Assembly: GCF_003050745.1 (NCBI RefSeq)
Contig: NZ_QAOF01000009.1
Location: 62,001-126,000, forward strand
Reading direction: 5' to 3'
Length of the DNA: 64,000 bases
From: Sphingomonas sp. PP-CE-3G-477
Lineage (GTDB): Bacteria; Pseudomonadota; Alphaproteobacteria; Sphingomonadales; Sphingomonadaceae
The notes under the pieces were generated by a model that did not search any database, was not told the origin of the DNA, and saw nothing but the letters and a program-made list of their open reading frames with translations. Of the stretch, positions 60,928 to 64,000 are shown in pieces (within the stretch, counting starts at the first letter, position 1; every line of letters begins with the position of its first letter). Both the position numbers and the translations under genes were made by a program.

Positions 60928-62162
60928 CGGAAACGGTACGGACCCCCTCCTCGGCCCCCTCGCCCGCCCAATCCAAGGCGCGCTGGGTGGTCGTAGCGCT
61001 CGTGTTCTTCGCGATCATGCTCAACTATGTCGACCGGCAGATCCTGGCGTTGCTGAAGCCGACGCTCGAGCGCGAGTTCGCGTGGTCCGATCAGGACTAT
61101 GGCAACATGGCATCGGCGTTCCAGTTCGCTGCCGCGATCGCGTTTCTGGGGACCGGCTGGTTCATCGACCGGGTCGGCCTCCGGATCGGTTTCGCGGCGG
61201 GGGTGTTCGTGTGGAGCCTCGCCGGGATGGCGCACGCGTTCGTGTCGGGCGTGACCGGGTTCATCGGCGCGCGCGTCGTACTCGGCGCAGCGGAGTCGAT
61301 CGGTACCCCCGCCGCGGTCAAGTCCGCCGCAACCTATTTCGGGCCCAAGGACCGCTCGATCGCGCTGGGGATCGGCAACACCGCGCCCAATGTCGGTGCG
61401 GTGATAACCCCGCTCGTCATCCCGGCGCTGGCGATCGCGTTCGGCTGGCGCGCGGCATTCCTCGTCGCGGGTGGCTTGGGACTTGTCTGGGTCGTCGCAT
61501 GGTTCGCGTTCAAGATGCCCGCCGCGATTGCGGAAACCGGTGGCCCCGCGCCAATCCGCTGGATCGACCTGTTCAAGGACCGCCGGACGCTCGCCATCGC
61601 GGTCGCCAAGGTACTGTCGGATCAGGTCTGGTTCTTCATGCTGTCGTGGCTACCCGATCTGTTCCACCGGCTGTTCGGACTGCCGCAGGGTCAGGTCGGG
61701 CTCCCCGTCGCGCTCGTCTATGCGCTCGCGGCCTGCGGCGCGCTGACCGGCGGCTGGCTGCCGACCCGGCTGATGGCACGCGGCTGGAGCCTCGACCGTG
61801 CGCGCAAATCGACGCTGCTGCTGTACGCGCTGCTGATCCTGCCGGTGCCGATCGTGCTGTCGCTGCAAAGCCCGTGGACCGCCGCACTGGTGCTTGGGCT
61901 CGGGCTGTTCGCGCATCAGGGGTTTTCGACCAACGTCTTCGCGCTGACGACCGACGTCATGCCCGCCCGCTCGGTCGGGTCGACGATCGGGATCGCGGCG
62001 TTCTGTGGCAACATGGGTTCGATCGGCATGATCCAGCTATCCGCCTGGTCGCTCGGCCACGGGTTCGGCTATGCGCCGATGCTGGCGATCTGCGCGGTCA
62101 GCTACCTGCTGGCGCTGGGGTTCATCCAGCTGCTCATCCCGCGGATCGAAGCGGCCCGGTAG
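60924..62162 (+). CDS. MFS transporter, anion:cation symporter (ACS)-like
   Basis: 412 residues, about 12 helices. TTG 60924 overlaps the receptor stop. The first helix contains LNYVDRQILALLKPTLE, typical of the ACS/ExuT-like group importing sugar acids. Later AFISGVTGFIGARVVLGAAES-type motif (helix 4) and PAAVKSAATYFGPKDRSIAL follow. It would move an anionic sugar such as a sulfonate or uronate from the periplasm to the cytoplasm. Its 3' end overlaps the convergent LacI gene by 29 bp. Confidence 0.88.
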   Translation: MTETVRTPSSAPSPAQSKARWVVVALVFFAIMLNYVDRQILALLKPTLEREFAWSDQDYGNMASAFQFAAAIAFLGTGWFIDRVGLRIGFAAGVFVWSLAGMAHAFVSGVTGFIGARVVLGAAESIGTPAAVKSAATYFGPKDRSIALGIGNTAPNVGAVITPLVIPALAIAFGWRAAFLVAGGLGLVWVVAWFAFKMPAAIAETGGPAPIRWIDLFKDRRTLAIAVAKVLSDQVWFFMLSWLPDLFHRLFGLPQGQVGLPVALVYALAACGALTGGWLPTRLMARGWSLDRARKSTLLLYALLILPVPIVLSLQSPWTAALVLGLGLFAHQGFSTNVFALTTDVMPARSVGSTIGIAAFCGNMGSIGMIQLSAWSLGHGFGYAPMLAICAVSYLLALGFIQLLIPRIEAAR

Positions 62163-63141
62163 AGTCGCGGCGGATCAGTTCGAACGGGACTTCGATCCGC
62201 TTCACTGCGAACTCCGCGGCGAGGAGCAGATCGGCCGCCGTGTAGCCGAGCGTCCGCGTCGGCTGGCGGATCGTCGTCAACGCGGGCCAGACGAAGCGCG
62301 AGATCGCGTCGTCGCCAAAACCGGCGATCGACATGTCGGCCGGCACCGCCAGCCCGCGCCGGTGCGCGACGCTGAGCGCACCCGCCGCCATGTCGTCGTT
62401 CGAAGCGAAGATCGCGGTGGGCGGCTGGCGGAGGGCGAGCAGTGCTTCCGTCGCGTCCGCACCCGACGCGAAGTCGTAATCGCCGGGGCGGATCAGGACG
62501 GGATCAAACGCGATGTCTGCCTCGTCGAGTGCCGCACGGTAGCCCGCCAGCCGCTGCGCACTGGTCGCATAGCTCGCATGTCCCGTGATGAAGCCGATCC
62601 GACGATGGCCGAGCGCCAGCAGATGCCGCGTCATCACGGTCGCGGCGCCGATATTGTCGATGAACACCGACGCGGTGAGGTCGAGCTCGGTTCCCGGCGA
62701 GACGCGAACGAACCGCACTTTCCGGCGCGCCATCAGCGCCAGCACCTCGGGATAGTCGGTCGCCGGCGGTGTCAGGATCAATCCGTCGACACCAGATCCG
62801 TCGATCAGGCTCTCGATATCGTCGATCAACCGGTCGGAGTCATGGTCATAGGGCTGCGCGATCATCCGCACGCCGTCGAGCAGACACCGGTCGCGTATCC
62901 CGGACTGCATCTCGTAGACGTAATACGGGCTGGGATTGTCGCACGCGAGCGCGATCTGGAAACTGCGATGCCCTGCCAAGGTCCTGGCGGCCATGTTCGG
63001 TCGATATTTAAGGGTCGCGAACGCCGCCGTAACCCGCGCACGCGTCGCATCCGACACGCGGGGCTCGTTGTTGAGCACGCGCGACACCGTCTTGATGGAA
63101 ACGCCTGCAAGCCGGGACACGTCGCTGATCGTCGGCCGCAC
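62134..63141 (-). CDS. LacI-family transcriptional regulator
   Basis: 335 residues. N-terminal HTH TISDVSRLAGVSIKTVSRVL with hinge YRPNMAARTLAGHRS, followed by a periplasmic-binding-like effector domain (IALACDNPSPYYVYEMQSGI; FASNDDMAAGAL). Effector is most likely a sugar or sugar derivative used by the adjacent locus. It is convergent to the MFS gene, so it may repress the whole cluster and its own gene. Start ATG 63141 begins the HTH directly. Confidence 0.93.
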   Translation of the reverse strand: MRPTISDVSRLAGVSIKTVSRVLNNEPRVSDATRARVTAAFATLKYRPNMAARTLAGHRSFQIALACDNPSPYYVYEMQSGIRDRCLLDGVRMIAQPYDHDSDRLIDDIESLIDGSGVDGLILTPPATDYPEVLALMARRKVRFVRVSPGTELDLTASVFIDNIGAATVMTRHLLALGHRRIGFITGHASYATSAQRLAGYRAALDEADIAFDPVLIRPGDYDFASGADATEALLALRQPPTAIFASNDDMAAGALSVAHRRGLAVPADMSIAGFGDDAISRFVWPALTTIRQPTRTLGYTAADLLLAAEFAVKRIEVPFELIRRDSTGPLRSAG

Positions 63142-63456
63142 GCATCTTCCTCAAAAGCGTCACGATGAGCAGTTTGAGCAAAACCGTCAAAGAAAACCCC
63201 ACATAATCGCGCGTTCGATCGGTGAGTGGTCAGCCGCGCCTCGGTACTGATACCTGCATGCGCTACGAGAGGGACTATTGGCATCCTCAATGAAACCGAG
63301 ACAGGGAAGGTGGTGGCGGACCTGAAAAGCCCCCCCCAAACTCCAGGGCCTACCGTCCTTCTGGATGTAAGGTCATGAAGAGCGGCTTCTCGTGCATGGT
63401 GTACGATCGGTGATCAGACGACACCGGATCATCAATCAGGTGACCGGAGAACAGCG
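63142..63456. other. Intergenic region, promoters of the lacI-type and hydrolase genes; no gene seen
   Basis: 315 bp between divergent genes. A run of eight C (63331-63338) and small frames with stop codons are present, but no frame carries recognisable motifs. I see no structured RNA. Confidence 0.5.
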
Positions 63457-64000
63457 ATGAACATTCCCCTTTTCACGCTTCTAATGGCGTCTGCGGCGTT
63501 GATGGTAACCGGCAGCAATGCCGCATCTGCCAAGGAAAATAGCGTGGCGGAGCATCCGACGATCGTTCTGGTTCATGGCGCCTGGCAGACCGGCGATGCC
63601 TGGTTGCCAGTCGCAGATCGCCTGCGTGGCGACGGCTACCGCGTCATTACCGTCAACCTTCCGGGCCGCGCTGGCACCCCGCTCGCCGCGTCGGCGGCCA
63701 GCCTGGCGCTCTACCGGGATACGGTCATCACGGCGATCGGCGCGGAGCGGAACCCGGTCGTGCTCGTCGGTCACAGCTTTGGAGGCATCACCATCTCCAA
63801 CGTCGCCGAAACCATTCCCGAACGCATCAAGACCCTCGTCTACGTTGCCGCATTCCTCCCCCGTGACGGCGTATCGCTGCTGGATATGGCCAAGACCGAT
63901 ACTGGCAGCCTGGTGGTGCCCCACCTGCACGTCGATTCCGCGGCCGGCGTGATGAGGCTCGACGCAGCCGGCGCAGCGCTGTTCGCGCAGGACGGCACTG
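63457..64000 (+). CDS. Secreted alpha/beta hydrolase (3' end outside window)
   Basis: 181 residues visible, runs off the right edge. A signal peptide (MNIPLFTLLMASAALMVTGS, ending near NAASA) precedes an alpha/beta hydrolase: TIVLVHGAWQTGDAWLPVAD (oxyanion loop HGAW), then VVLVGHSFGGITIS with nucleophile Ser in GHSFGG. The HGAW/GHSFGG combination is typical of the small esterase/salicylate-esterase-like group. SD GGAGA lies 6-7 nt before ATG 63457. Substrate unknown. Confidence 0.85.
   Translation, partial: MNIPLFTLLMASAALMVTGSNAASAKENSVAEHPTIVLVHGAWQTGDAWLPVADRLRGDGYRVITVNLPGRAGTPLAASAASLALYRDTVITAIGAERNPVVLVGHSFGGITISNVAETIPERIKTLVYVAAFLPRDGVSLLDMAKTDTGSLVVPHLHVDSAAGVMRLDAAGAALFAQDGT

Noticed and set aside
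63142..63456. Short frames near 63390 and a C-run that could be a gene relic
   Set aside because: Frames are short, interrupted by stops and carry no family motif; treated as promoter DNA.

Overview
The window is G+C-rich, densely packed chromosomal DNA from an alphaproteobacterium, most probably a Sphingomonas-type sphingomonad. That assignment rests on codon use, two TonB-dependent receptors, NodT/OprM-type efflux lipoproteins, CsbD/PAS-LuxR stress genes, and several families of roughly 60-170 bp palindromic intergenic elements of the sort common in sphingomonads. No database search was possible, so it is inference.

Layout. 1-3.6 kb: end of a molybdenum hydroxylase operon (large subunit, XdhC chaperone, MocA-like cytidylyltransferase). 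3.5-8.5 kb, minus strand: a complete MacAB-TolC-like tripartite pump. 9.1-13.1 kb: trehalose operon otsB - GH15 glucosidase/trehalase - otsA. 13.2-14.3 kb: MscS channel. 14.6-19.1 kb: a second tripartite pump (EmrB-like MFS, EmrA-like adaptor, outer-membrane factor). 19.2-22.3 kb: a phospho-alcohol polymer/lipid operon (LicC-like nucleotidyltransferase, CDP-glycerol glycerophosphotransferase-like protein, CDP-alcohol phosphotransferase). 22.5-25.9 kb: asparagine-synthase-like amidotransferase and a divergent lipid-linked oligosaccharide flippase. 26.0-29.3 kb: DUF2141, then DAG-kinase-like, TAM41-like and MobA-like genes that may form a CDP-diacylglycerol supply operon. 29.5-31.0 kb: dapB, nth and tRNA-Arg(CCG). 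31.0-31.9 kb: a 5'-truncated integrase touching the tRNA. 31.9-36.3 kb: secreted truncated haemoglobin and DUF3034 barrel, divergent from a cupredoxin and a GGDEF/EAL protein. 36.4-39.0 kb: DUF427, DCC-family protein and an FAD monooxygenase-TspO fusion. 39.2-42.9 kb: small stress genes around a PAS-LuxR regulator.

43.2-51.1 kb is the most unusual stretch. Two OxyR-like LysR regulators without the OxyR redox cysteine pair alternate with DUF2490, a Tat-exported beta-carbonic anhydrase, and an ABC-exporter-like/HlyD/TolC operon whose nucleotide-binding domain has lost Walker A, Walker B and signature residues. ATAG-N7-CTAT operator-like palindromes lie directly in front of the two target groups. 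51.2-55.3 kb: a GST, a siderophore receptor with a Fur-box-like site, and a class A beta-lactamase-like protein lacking Glu166. 55.4-63.1 kb: a catabolic locus (SsuD-like flavin monooxygenase, aldo-keto reductase, Gfo/Idh/MocA protein, TonB receptor, MFS transporter, LacI regulator) that matches the logic of oxidative sulfoquinovose degradation. The right edge cuts an alpha/beta hydrolase.

Genes are usually translationally coupled (ATGA, GTGA or TGATG overlaps), so operons are clear. Palindromic elements are abundant from 1.9 to 22.5 kb and nearly absent afterwards. They sit between genes, inside two operons, and in two places have become part of a coding sequence.
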